Below are positions 41,592-50,244 of a stretch of DNA of 64,000 nucleotides, in pieces. The DNA comes from Hoeflea_A sp965216535 (lineage in GTDB: Bacteria; Pseudomonadota; Alphaproteobacteria; Rhizobiales; Rhizobiaceae). How positions within the stretch are numbered: the stretch's first letter is position 1; every line of letters begins with the position of its first letter. The notes below the pieces were generated by a model, which had not been told where the DNA came from, searched no databases, and saw nothing but the letters and a program-made list of their open reading frames with translations. The position numbers and the translations under genes are program-made. The DNA lies in assembly GCA_965216535.1 (NCBI GenBank), contig OZ244175.1, forward strand, positions 5,704,001 through 5,768,000, read 5' to 3'.

Positions 41592-42960
41592 GGCTTTCTC
41601 CATTGTTCTCTCGGGCGCTGCCCGTTGGTTCATCATTTTCGGGCAGCAAGGCGTTCAGCCCAATCGCCAGGAAGGCAGCCGGCAACACGCCGGACGACAA
41701 CAGCACCCGCACCGTCGGCTGCAGATGCTGAAGTGCTTCCGGAACGAGTTTCAAGCCCAGCCCGACCGACAGCGATACGGCAAAGATGATCATGCTGCGG
41801 CTGTTCCAGCGCACGTCCGACAGCATCGTGACACCGGCCGCGCCAACCATGCCGAACATGACAACAATGCCGCCGCCCAGCACCGAAATCGGCATTGCCG
41901 CAACTACGGCCCCGACTTTGGGCACCAAACCCGCAAGCACGAGAAAAACTGCGCCTATGGTAACGACGTGTCGGCTCATCACGCCAGTCAGCAGCACGAG
42001 ACCGACATTCTGGCTGTAAGAGGTATTGGGAAGACCGCCAAACAGCGCTGCCAGCGTCGAGCCCGCCCCATCGGCATAGGTCGCGCCGGATAGCTCCCGA
42101 ACCGTTGCCTGACGGCCGGCCCCACCCTTTGTGATGCCCGAGACCGAGCCGACGGTATCGATGACCGAAACCACGGCCATCAAGCAAAAGCCGATTACGG
42201 CGGCAGCATTGACATCGAAACCGAAATGCAGCGGCTGGGGCGCCATGAACCACGCCGCCTCGCCGACATTCGAGAAGTCGACCTCGCCCATCGCCAATCC
42301 GACAACGTAGCCAACCGCCAAACCCACCAGCACCGCTGCGGCTGAAAGGACGCCACGCACGAAGAATTTTAGCGCCAAGGTCACTACCATGACGATCAGC
42401 GCCAAAGACCAGTTCTTCAGATCGCCGAATTCCGACGTGCCCTTCACGGGCGCGCCGCCAGCGGCGTATTCGATGCCGATGGGGATCAGCAGAAGCGACA
42501 CCATCAGGAGAACGATGCCAATGACCAGCGGCGGCAGCAGATATCGAATTCGACCCACGACGGCACCGAGCAGAAAGTGAAACAAACCGCCAATCACCAG
42601 CCCACCGAAAAGCGCTGCCATTCCGGCCGACTTGACCACCGGAATCATCAGCGGAATGAAGGCGAAATTGGTTCCCTGTACCACCGGGAGGCGGGCTCCG
42701 ACGGGCCCCAGGCCGATTGTCTGCAACAGTGTCGACAGCCCGGAAAAGACCATGGCCATCTGGATCATGTAGACCATCGATGCGGAGTCGGATGAGCCGT
42801 AGCCGAACCCGGCTGCCGTGGCGAGCACGACGGCGGGCATCAGATTGGGCACGAACATGGCCATGACATGCTGGATGCCGAGCGGTATCGCCACGGCCAT
42901 CGGCGGCATGTAATCCGGGTCTTTTGGATCGCCCCCTCGCTCGGCCGCCGGTTCCTTCAC
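41584..42960 (-). CDS. NCS2-family purine (urate/xanthine) permease
   Basis: A nucleobase:cation symporter-2 protein of 458 residues with about 12-14 membrane segments. The family signature is visible as NTSYSQNVGLVLLTGVMSRHV. Earlier motifs include LGIQHVMAMFVPN near the N terminus. It likely brings urate, xanthine or another purine across the inner membrane. It sits between allA and uraH in the same operon and overlaps uraH by 8 bases, which supports a urate role. The exact substrate cannot be fixed from sequence. Confidence 0.9.
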   Translation of the reverse strand: MKEPAAERGGDPKDPDYMPPMAVAIPLGIQHVMAMFVPNLMPAVVLATAAGFGYGSSDSASMVYMIQMAMVFSGLSTLLQTIGLGPVGARLPVVQGTNFAFIPLMIPVVKSAGMAALFGGLVIGGLFHFLLGAVVGRIRYLLPPLVIGIVLLMVSLLLIPIGIEYAAGGAPVKGTSEFGDLKNWSLALIVMVVTLALKFFVRGVLSAAAVLVGLAVGYVVGLAMGEVDFSNVGEAAWFMAPQPLHFGFDVNAAAVIGFCLMAVVSVIDTVGSVSGITKGGAGRQATVRELSGATYADGAGSTLAALFGGLPNTSYSQNVGLVLLTGVMSRHVVTIGAVFLVLAGLVPKVGAVVAAMPISVLGGGIVVMFGMVGAAGVTMLSDVRWNSRSMIIFAVSLSVGLGLKLVPEALQHLQPTVRVLLSSGVLPAAFLAIGLNALLPENDEPTGSARENNGESHG

Positions 42961-42993
42961 TACAAACCCCCATGCTCAACAATGGATGGACGG

Positions 42994-43494
42994 TCAGGCC
43001 CATCCCTCCTTATCGAGCATATACGGTTGCGGATAGGTATATTCTTCAAGATTGTCGCCGGGGCCGCCGCGGTCGATCACCAGGAAATCGCTGACCTGGT
43101 CCAGCGCGATCAGCGGATGATGCCAGGCCTTGGCCCGATAGTTGACGCCCTGCTTTCCCGAGGCAAGAAACGCCTGCGGCGGGCCCGGAACGCCGTTCCG
43201 GTCCTCGGCAACGACGACCAGCCAGGGCCTGCCTGATAGCGGATAGAAAGCCTGGCTGCCCAGCGGGTGCCGCTCCATCATATCGACCGCATAAGGGAAG
43301 CTGCGCGGTTGCCCGCGAAAAAGATTGATGATCACTGAACCCGCCGCGTCCGTACGTGCGGTACCAAGTGCATGGAACCGTTCCGTGGTTCCATTGTTAA
43401 TCATCCGGATCTCCGCGCCATCGGTTTCAAGGATTTCACCGAAAGGCGCGAAAGCCTGACGCGACAGGGGCTGAACTCTCAGAACGGTGCTCAT
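42994..43494 (-). CDS. allA: Ureidoglycolate lyase
   Basis: Releases urea and glyoxylate from ureidoglycolate. The 166-residue product has characteristic family segments: VQPLSRQAFAPFGEILE at the N terminus, FRGQPRSFPYAVDMMERHPLGSQAFYPLSGRPWLVVVA in the middle and KAWHHPLIALD. An allantoate-degrading enzyme, which would supply its substrate, is not seen in the window. It lies between uraD and the permease gene in an operon. Confident. Confidence 0.95.
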   Translation of the reverse strand: MSTVLRVQPLSRQAFAPFGEILETDGAEIRMINNGTTERFHALGTARTDAAGSVIINLFRGQPRSFPYAVDMMERHPLGSQAFYPLSGRPWLVVVAEDRNGVPGPPQAFLASGKQGVNYRAKAWHHPLIALDQVSDFLVIDRGGPGDNLEEYTYPQPYMLDKEGWA

Positions 43495-43512
43495 CGCGGC
43501 CTCCCTTGACGG

Positions 43513-44010
43513 TCAGGATTGCGGCAACAGGGCTTCCAGCCGCAATCGGGCAATCTTTTCAACTTGCGCACAGGCGGTCGAAAATTCCTCGTCAGCGCTG
43601 TTGGCGATGCGGCTGCGGAACGCCGTCAGTATGCTGTCTTTGTCCAGACCCTTGACGGCGATGATGAAGGGGAAACCGAAATGCTTCATGTAGTGGGTGT
43701 TGAGCCGGGTAAACTCCGCATGCTCCGCCTCGCTCAACCGGTCAAGACCGGCACCGGCCTGTTCCTGCCGCGAGTCCTCGGTGAGTTCTCCAGCCACTGC
43801 CAGCTTGCCGGCCAGATCCGGGTGGGCGCGCAAGACAGCCAAACGCTCATCACGCGAGCCGCCGCGAAACGCTTCGCACATGGAAGTGTGCACTGCGCCG
43901 CTGGTCAACGGATCGCCAATGGTACCGGCATCAAATGCGCGCTCTGCAACCCAGGGCGAATGTTCGAAGACACCGCCGAAAGTGTCGAGAAATTGCGTGC
44001 GATCCACCAC
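43513..44010 (-). CDS. uraD: OHCU decarboxylase
   Basis: Converts OHCU to (S)-allantoin after UraH. The 165-residue product shows FGGVFEHSPWVAERAF with the catalytic His, and LRAHPDLAGKLA and HYMKHFGFPFIIAVKG, all typical of the family. I chose the GTG at 44010, which has GGAGG nine bases before it; a second GTG follows immediately. The gene begins right after the end of puuE. This is a confident identification. Confidence 0.95.
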   Translation of the reverse strand: MVDRTQFLDTFGGVFEHSPWVAERAFDAGTIGDPLTSGAVHTSMCEAFRGGSRDERLAVLRAHPDLAGKLAVAGELTEDSRQEQAGAGLDRLSEAEHAEFTRLNTHYMKHFGFPFIIAVKGLDKDSILTAFRSRIANSADEEFSTACAQVEKIARLRLEALLPQS

Positions 44011-44011
44011 G

Positions 44012-44935
44012 TCAGATGCCCTCCGATGCCGGATGGTGTTCGTGCCAATGGCGAGCAATATCGATGCGGCGGGCGACCCAGGCGTCGTCATGCGAGCGGA
44101 CATAGTCGAGGAAGCGTGCCAGAGCGGCAGCGCGGCCCGGTCGGCCCACCAGCCGGCAGTGCAGCCCGACCGACATCATCTTCGGCGCACCAGCCTCGCC
44201 CTCGGCACGCAGCACGTCGAAACTGTCCTTCAGATAGGCAAAGAACTGATCTCCCGAGTTGAAGCCCTGCGGTGTGGCGAACCGCATGTCGTTGGCATCC
44301 AACGTGTAGGGAATGATCAGGTGTGGGCCATCGTGACCCCGGACCCAGTACGGCAGGTCGTCGGCGTAGGAGTCCGAGGTATAGACAAAACCGCCCTCCT
44401 CGATCGCCAGGTCCACGGAATGCTCCGAAGACCGGCCCGTGTACCAGCCGAGCGGCCGCTCGCCGGTCACCTCGGTGTGGATGCGGATGGCTTCCTGCAT
44501 GTGCTCGCGCTCTTCGTCGCGGCTGAAGTTGCGGTACTCGATCCAACGCAGTCCGTGCGAGGCGATCTCCCAATTGGATTCCTTCATGGCCGCAACCGCG
44601 TCCAGGTGGCGTTCCAATGCCATGGCGACACCATACACGGTGACCGGCATGTCGCGCTCGGAGAACATGCGCCACAGCCGCCAGAAACCGGCCCGAGAAC
44701 CGTATTCGTAGATCGATTCCATGTTCATGTGACGCTGGCCCGGCCAGGGCTGCGCCCCAACGATTTCCGACAGAAACGCCTCAGACCCCTCGTCACCATG
44801 CAGAATGTTGTTCTCGCCGCCCTCTTCGTAATTGATGACGAACTGAACGGCGACATTGGCCCCGCCGGGCCAGTTCGGGTTCGGGGTATTGCGGCCATAA
44901 CCGATCATGTCGCGCGGATAAGTCGACACTGCCAT
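44012..44935 (-). CDS. puuE: Allantoinase PuuE (polysaccharide-deacetylase-type)
   Basis: Hydrolyses allantoin to allantoate, a member of the NodB/polysaccharide-deacetylase fold unrelated to the usual zinc amidohydrolase. The 307 residues begin with TYPRDMIGYGRNTPNPNWPGGANVAVQFVINYEEGGE, a strong hallmark, and continue with EYGSRAGFWRL and EIASHGLRWIEY. The start at 44935 has an AGGGAG Shine-Dalgarno; a longer frame from 45073 is rejected. It is the first gene of the operon. A 17-base palindrome lies about 75 bases upstream (45009-45025). Confidence 0.95.
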   Translation of the reverse strand: MAVSTYPRDMIGYGRNTPNPNWPGGANVAVQFVINYEEGGENNILHGDEGSEAFLSEIVGAQPWPGQRHMNMESIYEYGSRAGFWRLWRMFSERDMPVTVYGVAMALERHLDAVAAMKESNWEIASHGLRWIEYRNFSRDEEREHMQEAIRIHTEVTGERPLGWYTGRSSEHSVDLAIEEGGFVYTSDSYADDLPYWVRGHDGPHLIIPYTLDANDMRFATPQGFNSGDQFFAYLKDSFDVLRAEGEAGAPKMMSVGLHCRLVGRPGRAAALARFLDYVRSHDDAWVARRIDIARHWHEHHPASEGI

Positions 44936-45008
44936 TCTCCCTCTTTTGATTGGCAAATAGCCTAACATCGAAGATCGAGATTCTCGACGGCCAAAACCCA
45001 ACGCAATT

Positions 45009-45025
45009 CTTGAAACTGTTTCAAG
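45009..45025. promoter_or_regulatory. Perfect palindrome CTTGAAA-CTG-TTTCAAG before puuE
   Basis: Seven-base arms with a 3-base centre lie in the gap between the puuE operon and the livF remnant. It is the best operator candidate for the puuE operon and differs from the half-sites near puuD. Confidence 0.5.
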
Positions 45026-45116
45026 GCGCCGGGAGACGCCGTTTCCTGGGCAATGTGGCCTTCCGCCAACCAAACAAAAACTCTTTGTCAGATCGAGGCC
45101 TCACTCCCTAAGGACA

Positions 45117-45593
45117 ATGGTCGCATCGCGATTTAGGAGAGGCAGCCAAAAGCAAATCTTATTCAGATGGGACGATTTAGAAGCCGGCGCCACGCAGACA
45201 CCGGTTTCCCTGTCCGAGGGCATCGAACGCGCCTACGCCGTTTTTCCCGAACTGGCGGATCGAACCGGTCAGCTGGCGGGTTCGCTTTCGGGCGGTCAGC
45301 AACAGATGGTCGTGCTGGCGCAGGCCATCGTCAGCAAGCCAAAGGTCATTCTGGTCGACGAGATGTCACTCGGCCTGGCACCTCTGATCGTCAAACGTCT
45401 GCTCGATGTGATCCGGGACCTGGCCGCCAATGGCGTCGGTGTGCTTTTGATCGAGCAATTCACCCATCTCGCGCTGGGATTGGCGGACCACGTCTATGTC
45501 ATGGATCGCGGGCACCTGGTGTTCAGCGGGTCGCCCGCAGAGGTCGAGGACAATCCGGACATTCTTCGCGAAGCCTATCTGGCGGGCGGCTGA
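45117..45593 (+). pseudogene. 5'-truncated LivF-type ABC ATPase remnant
   Basis: Only the second half of a branched-chain amino acid-type (LivF) ATPase is present. From about 45210 on, the frame matches the family: the LSGGQQQMVVLAQA signature, Walker B VILVDEMSLGLAP and the C-terminal LALGLADHVYVMDRGHLVFSG. Walker A and the first hundred or so residues are missing, and no upstream fragment is seen in any frame. The first 30 codons look unrelated and are less GC-rich. The remnant cannot bind ATP normally. It marks a deletion or rearrangement junction between the purine cluster and the TRAP cluster. Confidence 0.8.
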
Positions 45594-45612
45594 CCTAGGT
45601 CCAATGGAAACC

Positions 45613-47490
45613 TCAGGCCGCCGGTTGAACCCGACCGGCAGCAAAGCGATTGTGCGCGACAAGAGCCCCGGCAAGGACCAGGCCTCCGATCTGAAACGTC
45701 AGCGACGGCACCATGAGTGCGAACGCGGCGACCAACCGCAAACCGATCTGCAGAGGCCCAAGGCGTGAGAACTCGAAGTTGCTCAGCGCAGTCGACACCA
45801 GCCAGACCAGAAGGACCAGCCGCGGCAGGAGCCACAGAAACTCCGCCAGACTGAAGTTCACGACCAGCAGCAGGCTGGGATAGGTGACGAAGATGAACGG
45901 CAGCAAATACTTGGCCGCGCCCAGGCGGATTGCCATGAGAGACGTGGTGATCGGGTTGGCCTTGGCGATTGCCGCCGCCGCATAGGCGGCCAAAGCGACC
46001 GGTGGCGTAATCGACGACGCGACGGCGTAGTAGAGTACGAACATGTGGATCACCAGCACCTCGACGCCCATGCGCTGGAACGCTGGTCCCATGATGACGA
46101 TCACGATCAAGTAGGCCGGCAGTGTCGGCATTCCCATGCCGAGAATGATGGCACCCAGCATCGTCAGAACCAGAGACAAGTAGAGTGCCCCGCCACCGAG
46201 TTCCTCGATCAAGCCGGCGAACCGCAAGCCGACACCGGTCATGTTGACAACACCGATGATCATGCCGATCAGGGTCACTGCCACCATCAGTTTGGCCGCG
46301 CTGATACCGCCCTCTTCGAAACTGCGGATGATCCGCATCGGATCGCGCCGGACTTCCGGGTTGAGCACGCTCAAAACGATAGCAGCTATGATTCCGGCAA
46401 ACCCGGCAAAGGCGGCCGAATAACCGGTGGCCAGCGCCGCGATGATGACGAGGATGGGCCCGACGAATGTCAGCGAAGAGATCGCGTCCGGGCGCCCGAG
46501 CTTTGGAATTTCGGACCGGTCCTGGATCTCGATGCCCTGCCGGCGCGCTTCGATCGCTACAGATGTGAAAAGGCTCAAATAGTAGAAAGCCGCCGGGACC
46601 AACGCAGCCACGGCGACGGTACCGTAGGGTGTGCCGGTGATCTCGGCCATCAGGAATGCGGCCGCTCCCATGATTGGGGGTACGATCTGTCCGCCTGATG
46701 AGGCGGTTGCTTCGATGCCACCGGCAAAGGCGGGCGGAAATCCGCGCTTCTTGATCATCGGAATGGTGAACGTACCGGTGCCGACGACATTGGCTATTGC
46801 CGCGCCTGACATGGTGCCGAACAATGAGGAGGCGACGATGGCGGCATGGGCCGGTCCGCCACGCGTGCGGGCCGTGAGGACCATTGCCACTTTGAGCAAA
46901 CTGTCCGACGCGCCGGTTCCTTTCAGCACCACGCCGAAAACGATGAACACCCAGACCAACCCGGCAATGATCGAGACTGGAAGGCCGAATGCACCCGAAT
47001 AATTGAACCAGACGGCATCGACGATTTGCTCGAGGGTGAAGCCCGTGTGTCCGAGAAAGCCCGGAAGATACTGCCCCAGGAAGGCGTAGAGAATGAAGGC
47101 AAGTCCGACCAGCGCGAGCGAATTGCCCCACAGCCGCCGGGTCAGTTCGGTAACGGATAGAATTCCGAGGAGCCCGATGAACACTTCCGTTGCGTTGGGG
47201 AAGTAGAACTCCTCGTCCATCTTGATTTGGACGTTCGAAAACGTGACGCAGGCCACCAATCCAAGAACGGAAATGATGAGAACCGGGACGATGGACAGCC
47301 GGTTGCCCCCGTCCAAAGCCGTGCGCAGCAACACAAGCGCCGCCAGCAGGATCGAATAGAGGACCACGCCGCCGCGAAACAGTGACGGCTTGAACGAGCC
47401 GTAGCCCGCAACGTAGACGGCGAACAGGGCCAGCGCGACGGCCAACACGAAAATGGCGGCATTCAAAACGGGGATCAGGCGGCCGGACAT
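45613..47490 (-). CDS. TAXI-type TRAP transporter fused permease
   Basis: A large inner-membrane permease of 625 residues for an organic-acid importer. As in TAXI-TRAP systems, the N-terminal segment of several helices (about residues 1-170) is fused to a DctM-like domain containing ASSGGQIVPPIMGAAAFLMAEITG and GMGMPTLPAYLI. TRAP importers use ion gradients and a binding protein instead of ATP. The partner binding protein is encoded just upstream (47558-48568). The substrate is unknown, but the downstream catabolic genes suggest an aromatic or sulfated acid. Confidence 0.9.
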   Translation of the reverse strand: MSGRLIPVLNAAIFVLAVALALFAVYVAGYGSFKPSLFRGGVVLYSILLAALVLLRTALDGGNRLSIVPVLIISVLGLVACVTFSNVQIKMDEEFYFPNATEVFIGLLGILSVTELTRRLWGNSLALVGLAFILYAFLGQYLPGFLGHTGFTLEQIVDAVWFNYSGAFGLPVSIIAGLVWVFIVFGVVLKGTGASDSLLKVAMVLTARTRGGPAHAAIVASSLFGTMSGAAIANVVGTGTFTIPMIKKRGFPPAFAGGIEATASSGGQIVPPIMGAAAFLMAEITGTPYGTVAVAALVPAAFYYLSLFTSVAIEARRQGIEIQDRSEIPKLGRPDAISSLTFVGPILVIIAALATGYSAAFAGFAGIIAAIVLSVLNPEVRRDPMRIIRSFEEGGISAAKLMVAVTLIGMIIGVVNMTGVGLRFAGLIEELGGGALYLSLVLTMLGAIILGMGMPTLPAYLIVIVIMGPAFQRMGVEVLVIHMFVLYYAVASSITPPVALAAYAAAAIAKANPITTSLMAIRLGAAKYLLPFIFVTYPSLLLVVNFSLAEFLWLLPRLVLLVWLVSTALSNFEFSRLGPLQIGLRLVAAFALMVPSLTFQIGGLVLAGALVAHNRFAAGRVQPAA

Positions 47491-47519
47491 GTCTCGATCC
47501 TGTCGCTTCTTGACGTTGC

Positions 47520-47545
47520 GCGCGGCCGAAATCGATCGGCCGCGC
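47520..47545 (-). terminator. Intercistronic stem-loop between TAXI and TRAP permease genes
   Basis: GCGCGGCCGA and TCGGCCGCGC form a perfect 10-base stem with an AATCGA loop. No T-run follows. It sits directly after the binding-protein stop, as does the hairpin at 36941-36973, and probably favours high binding-protein mRNA levels. Confidence 0.7.
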
Positions 47546-47557
47546 CTGTTGGGGTGA

Positions 47558-48568
47558 CTATTTGGCTTCCGGAGGGATCAACGCCTCCGGCACATCCCAG
47601 CCGGCTTCCTTGTAGTAGCGATAAGCGCCAGCATGCAGCGGCACGTTCATATCCTGAAGGGCCAGTTCCGGGTTTACCGCCTTGAGGAAATCGCCATAGC
47701 TGTAAAACTCATCGATGTTTTCCCAGACGGCTTTGGTCACCTGGTAGATGGTTTCCTCGTCGGTATGCACGCCGACACCCGCAATATGCCGCAAAGCGAT
47801 GGCCGACACCGGCTCCTCGTTCGCCTGGCCGGTGTAGACACCCGGGGGGATCTCGATCAGCATGTTGCCGGGATTTGTTGTCGCCTTGGTCAACGCCTCA
47901 TTGCCTTCGACCGGCGGCAGGCTGATCAGCCGGATGTCGCGGCTGACCGAGAGCTGTTCGACATTGGCCGAACCGAGCTGGGCCGGTTGAATGAAAACGT
48001 CGATGTTGCGATCTCGAAGAGCCTGCGCACCGGCGCCCCAGTCGAGATTGACCGGCGTGTAATCTTCACCAGCGACGTATCCGGTGGCACCTTGGATGAT
48101 GCCCTCCAATATGCGCTTCGCCACTGATCCGGGCGGTCCTGTGTAGATCCGTTTGTCCTTGAAATCCTGCATCGACCGCATGCCGTCGGCGTCATAGGTC
48201 ACGAAATGCCAGGAGCAGCACTCCCAGACGAGAATGCCGCGCAGGTTTTTGTAGAGCTCCGGCGCCTCGGTCATGTTCTTGTACATGGCCTTGCCGTTCT
48301 TGAAGAGGTTGACGGCTGGCACCGGCAGCAGGGTGAAGTCGATCTTGCCCTGGGCGAGCTGCACGAGACTACGCGTGCCGGTTTGCCCAGCCTGCAGCTG
48401 CATGGGAATGTCGGCGTGTTTTTCCGCCATCTTGCCGATGGCGACCGTGGCGATATAGGAACCGCCGCCTGGCTCCGGTCCATGGGCCCGCAGGGTCTGG
48501 GCCGTAGCCGTGCCAGCCAGCACAAGCGACATGGCCGCGAGCGCCGTCAGTTTTGACATAAGTTTCAT
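47558..48568 (-). CDS. TAXI-family TRAP solute-binding protein
   Basis: A periplasmic binding protein of 336 residues with an N-terminal signal peptide (LTALAAMSLVLAGTATAQ). The mature part shows GPEPGGGSYIATVAIGKMAE and a second lobe with ALRDRNIDVFIQPAQLGSANV, both typical of the TAXI group. The start at 48568 has GGGAGG upstream. It is encoded just before its permease partner on the minus strand and after the arylsulfotransferase gene. The ligand is unknown. Confidence 0.9.
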   Translation of the reverse strand: MKLMSKLTALAAMSLVLAGTATAQTLRAHGPEPGGGSYIATVAIGKMAEKHADIPMQLQAGQTGTRSLVQLAQGKIDFTLLPVPAVNLFKNGKAMYKNMTEAPELYKNLRGILVWECCSWHFVTYDADGMRSMQDFKDKRIYTGPPGSVAKRILEGIIQGATGYVAGEDYTPVNLDWGAGAQALRDRNIDVFIQPAQLGSANVEQLSVSRDIRLISLPPVEGNEALTKATTNPGNMLIEIPPGVYTGQANEEPVSAIALRHIAGVGVHTDEETIYQVTKAVWENIDEFYSYGDFLKAVNPELALQDMNVPLHAGAYRYYKEAGWDVPEALIPPEAK

Positions 48569-48609
48569 CGTCGTTCCTCCCAGTTTGGATTGATTGGTCG
48601 AACCTGCTG

Positions 48610-50244
48610 TCACGCCGGTGGACCAAGACTTGCCGTTTTTGTTCCGCCGAACACCTCCCAGCCCATGATGCCGAGCGGATCCTCCAGGCGTGTTTCGAAA
48701 ACAACCTCCCGATCGCTGCGCCGGTATTCCCGAATGCGCCCCCAGTAGGAAAAATCGGAGGGATGCCAGGAGTTACGAACCCGTTCATCCCAGGTCAGGT
48801 CGGCGCGCCTGACGTCGCCCCGAGCATCGAGCGGATCGGCCTCCGGCAGGCAAAAACTGTCGATGACCAGCATGTTGTCGGTTTCGGGCAATCGATGAGC
48901 GTCGCCCATTGCCCAGGAGATCACGCGATCTTCCGGAGTGTCTGGGGTCGACCAGACCTGGCGGACCTCCATGCTGCCCTCATCGACTTCATATTCGACG
49001 CCGCGGGCAAAACACTGATCCGGTGGTTTTGGCGGATCGTAGGGACGCGCCTGCAAAATGGCATTGTCGTACATGACGATGGTGCCGGCCGAGGTGACCC
49101 TTGGATTGTGGCCATGCCAGTGCCACTGCGTGTCACCGACCGGTGTCAGAAGTTTATGGCGAAACGCTTCGCCCCAACCGGAAGGGGTTCCGAGGATCCA
49201 GCGGATTTGACCTGAGCGATCGACCTTGAGCACGGCGTCCTGGTGCTTGAGCGACATCAGCACGGTGTCGTCCGACGGATCGTGGCCGACGCCGTTGCCG
49301 TGGGTCCAGTCGGCGTGATTTGGAAAGCCGCGCGTATCCCAATACGGCTCCAGAACATGATAGCCGATACGGTGAACGTCGAGATGCTCGAAGCTGTCCC
49401 AGGACCAGGCTATTTCACCCTCCGGCGTGAATTCGATAATCTGATCGCCGACGACTCCGATGGACTGCCGAGGAGCATCCGGGTCGGTTTCCGAAGACAC
49501 ATAGCCATCGACGATCCGGGTGTTTGCCGCCATTGCCAGAAAATTCCCATTCGGCAATTGGTGCGGCTGGTGGTGCATCGACTGCACGTCGATCGGGACA
49601 GCGCCGGGGGCCGGTCCGGCGGGACGACCCGCTGCAACCCAGGACCGCACGACGTTGCCGAGCATGTCGATCTCGAAGGAATGGAAATTCACCTGATGAA
49701 AGAACAGGTTTCCATTGTCCAATCGGGTGATGCCGGCGATGCGGAAATCATGGTGAAAGGTCCAGACGATCTCGCCAAACGGATCGAGTGCAACCAGCAG
49801 CGACCAGCGCTGCGCAAAGCGCTTCTGTTTTTCAGTCCACCACAAGGCACGGGTGACGGTGCGTCGCCGAACCGACAGCAGCAGAAAGCCCGGCTCCATC
49901 GCGTCCTGCCGATGAACCCGCGTTTCAAAGGGCGGGGTCTCCGTCGCGCAGTCCGAAAGCGGAGGGGGTGTGTAGGCGAATGTCTTTTCCGGCAGGGCAA
50001 CGCCTGACCTGGTTTCAAGCCGAAGGGTGATGCGATGTTCTACGCCGGGGCGCATGCCGATCACCGGCAACTCGCGGGTCAGCGACGCCTCCTCCGGTAC
50101 GTCCAACGCATGGGAAAACGCATCGTTCGTAATATCGATCTGTCCACTGACAGGCTCGTCCGTGGCAACAGAAAGGATGGCGGCCAGCGGAACCTTTGGA
50201 TTCGGGTTGGGCCTGAGCTGCGGGGTTGAAGTAAAACCGCTCAT
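48610..50244 (-). CDS. Arylsulfotransferase (ASST-like) family protein
   Basis: A 544-residue protein of the arylsulfotransferase family, known to move sulfate from an aryl sulfate to a phenolic acceptor. Propeller-type repeats are visible, including LALDPFGEIVWTFHH-like blades and HGNGVGHDPSDDTVLMSLKHQDAVLKVDRSGQIRWILG. Putative catalytic His residues occur in MHHQPHQLPNGNFL and WHWHGHNP. Unlike periplasmic AssT, no signal peptide is seen, so it may be cytoplasmic. It overlaps the sulfatase gene by four bases (ATGA), tightly linking sulfate transfer and removal. Whether it is a transferase here is inferred. Confidence 0.75.
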   Translation of the reverse strand: MSGFTSTPQLRPNPNPKVPLAAILSVATDEPVSGQIDITNDAFSHALDVPEEASLTRELPVIGMRPGVEHRITLRLETRSGVALPEKTFAYTPPPLSDCATETPPFETRVHRQDAMEPGFLLLSVRRRTVTRALWWTEKQKRFAQRWSLLVALDPFGEIVWTFHHDFRIAGITRLDNGNLFFHQVNFHSFEIDMLGNVVRSWVAAGRPAGPAPGAVPIDVQSMHHQPHQLPNGNFLAMAANTRIVDGYVSSETDPDAPRQSIGVVGDQIIEFTPEGEIAWSWDSFEHLDVHRIGYHVLEPYWDTRGFPNHADWTHGNGVGHDPSDDTVLMSLKHQDAVLKVDRSGQIRWILGTPSGWGEAFRHKLLTPVGDTQWHWHGHNPRVTSAGTIVMYDNAILQARPYDPPKPPDQCFARGVEYEVDEGSMEVRQVWSTPDTPEDRVISWAMGDAHRLPETDNMLVIDSFCLPEADPLDARGDVRRADLTWDERVRNSWHPSDFSYWGRIREYRRSDREVVFETRLEDPLGIMGWEVFGGTKTASLGPPA

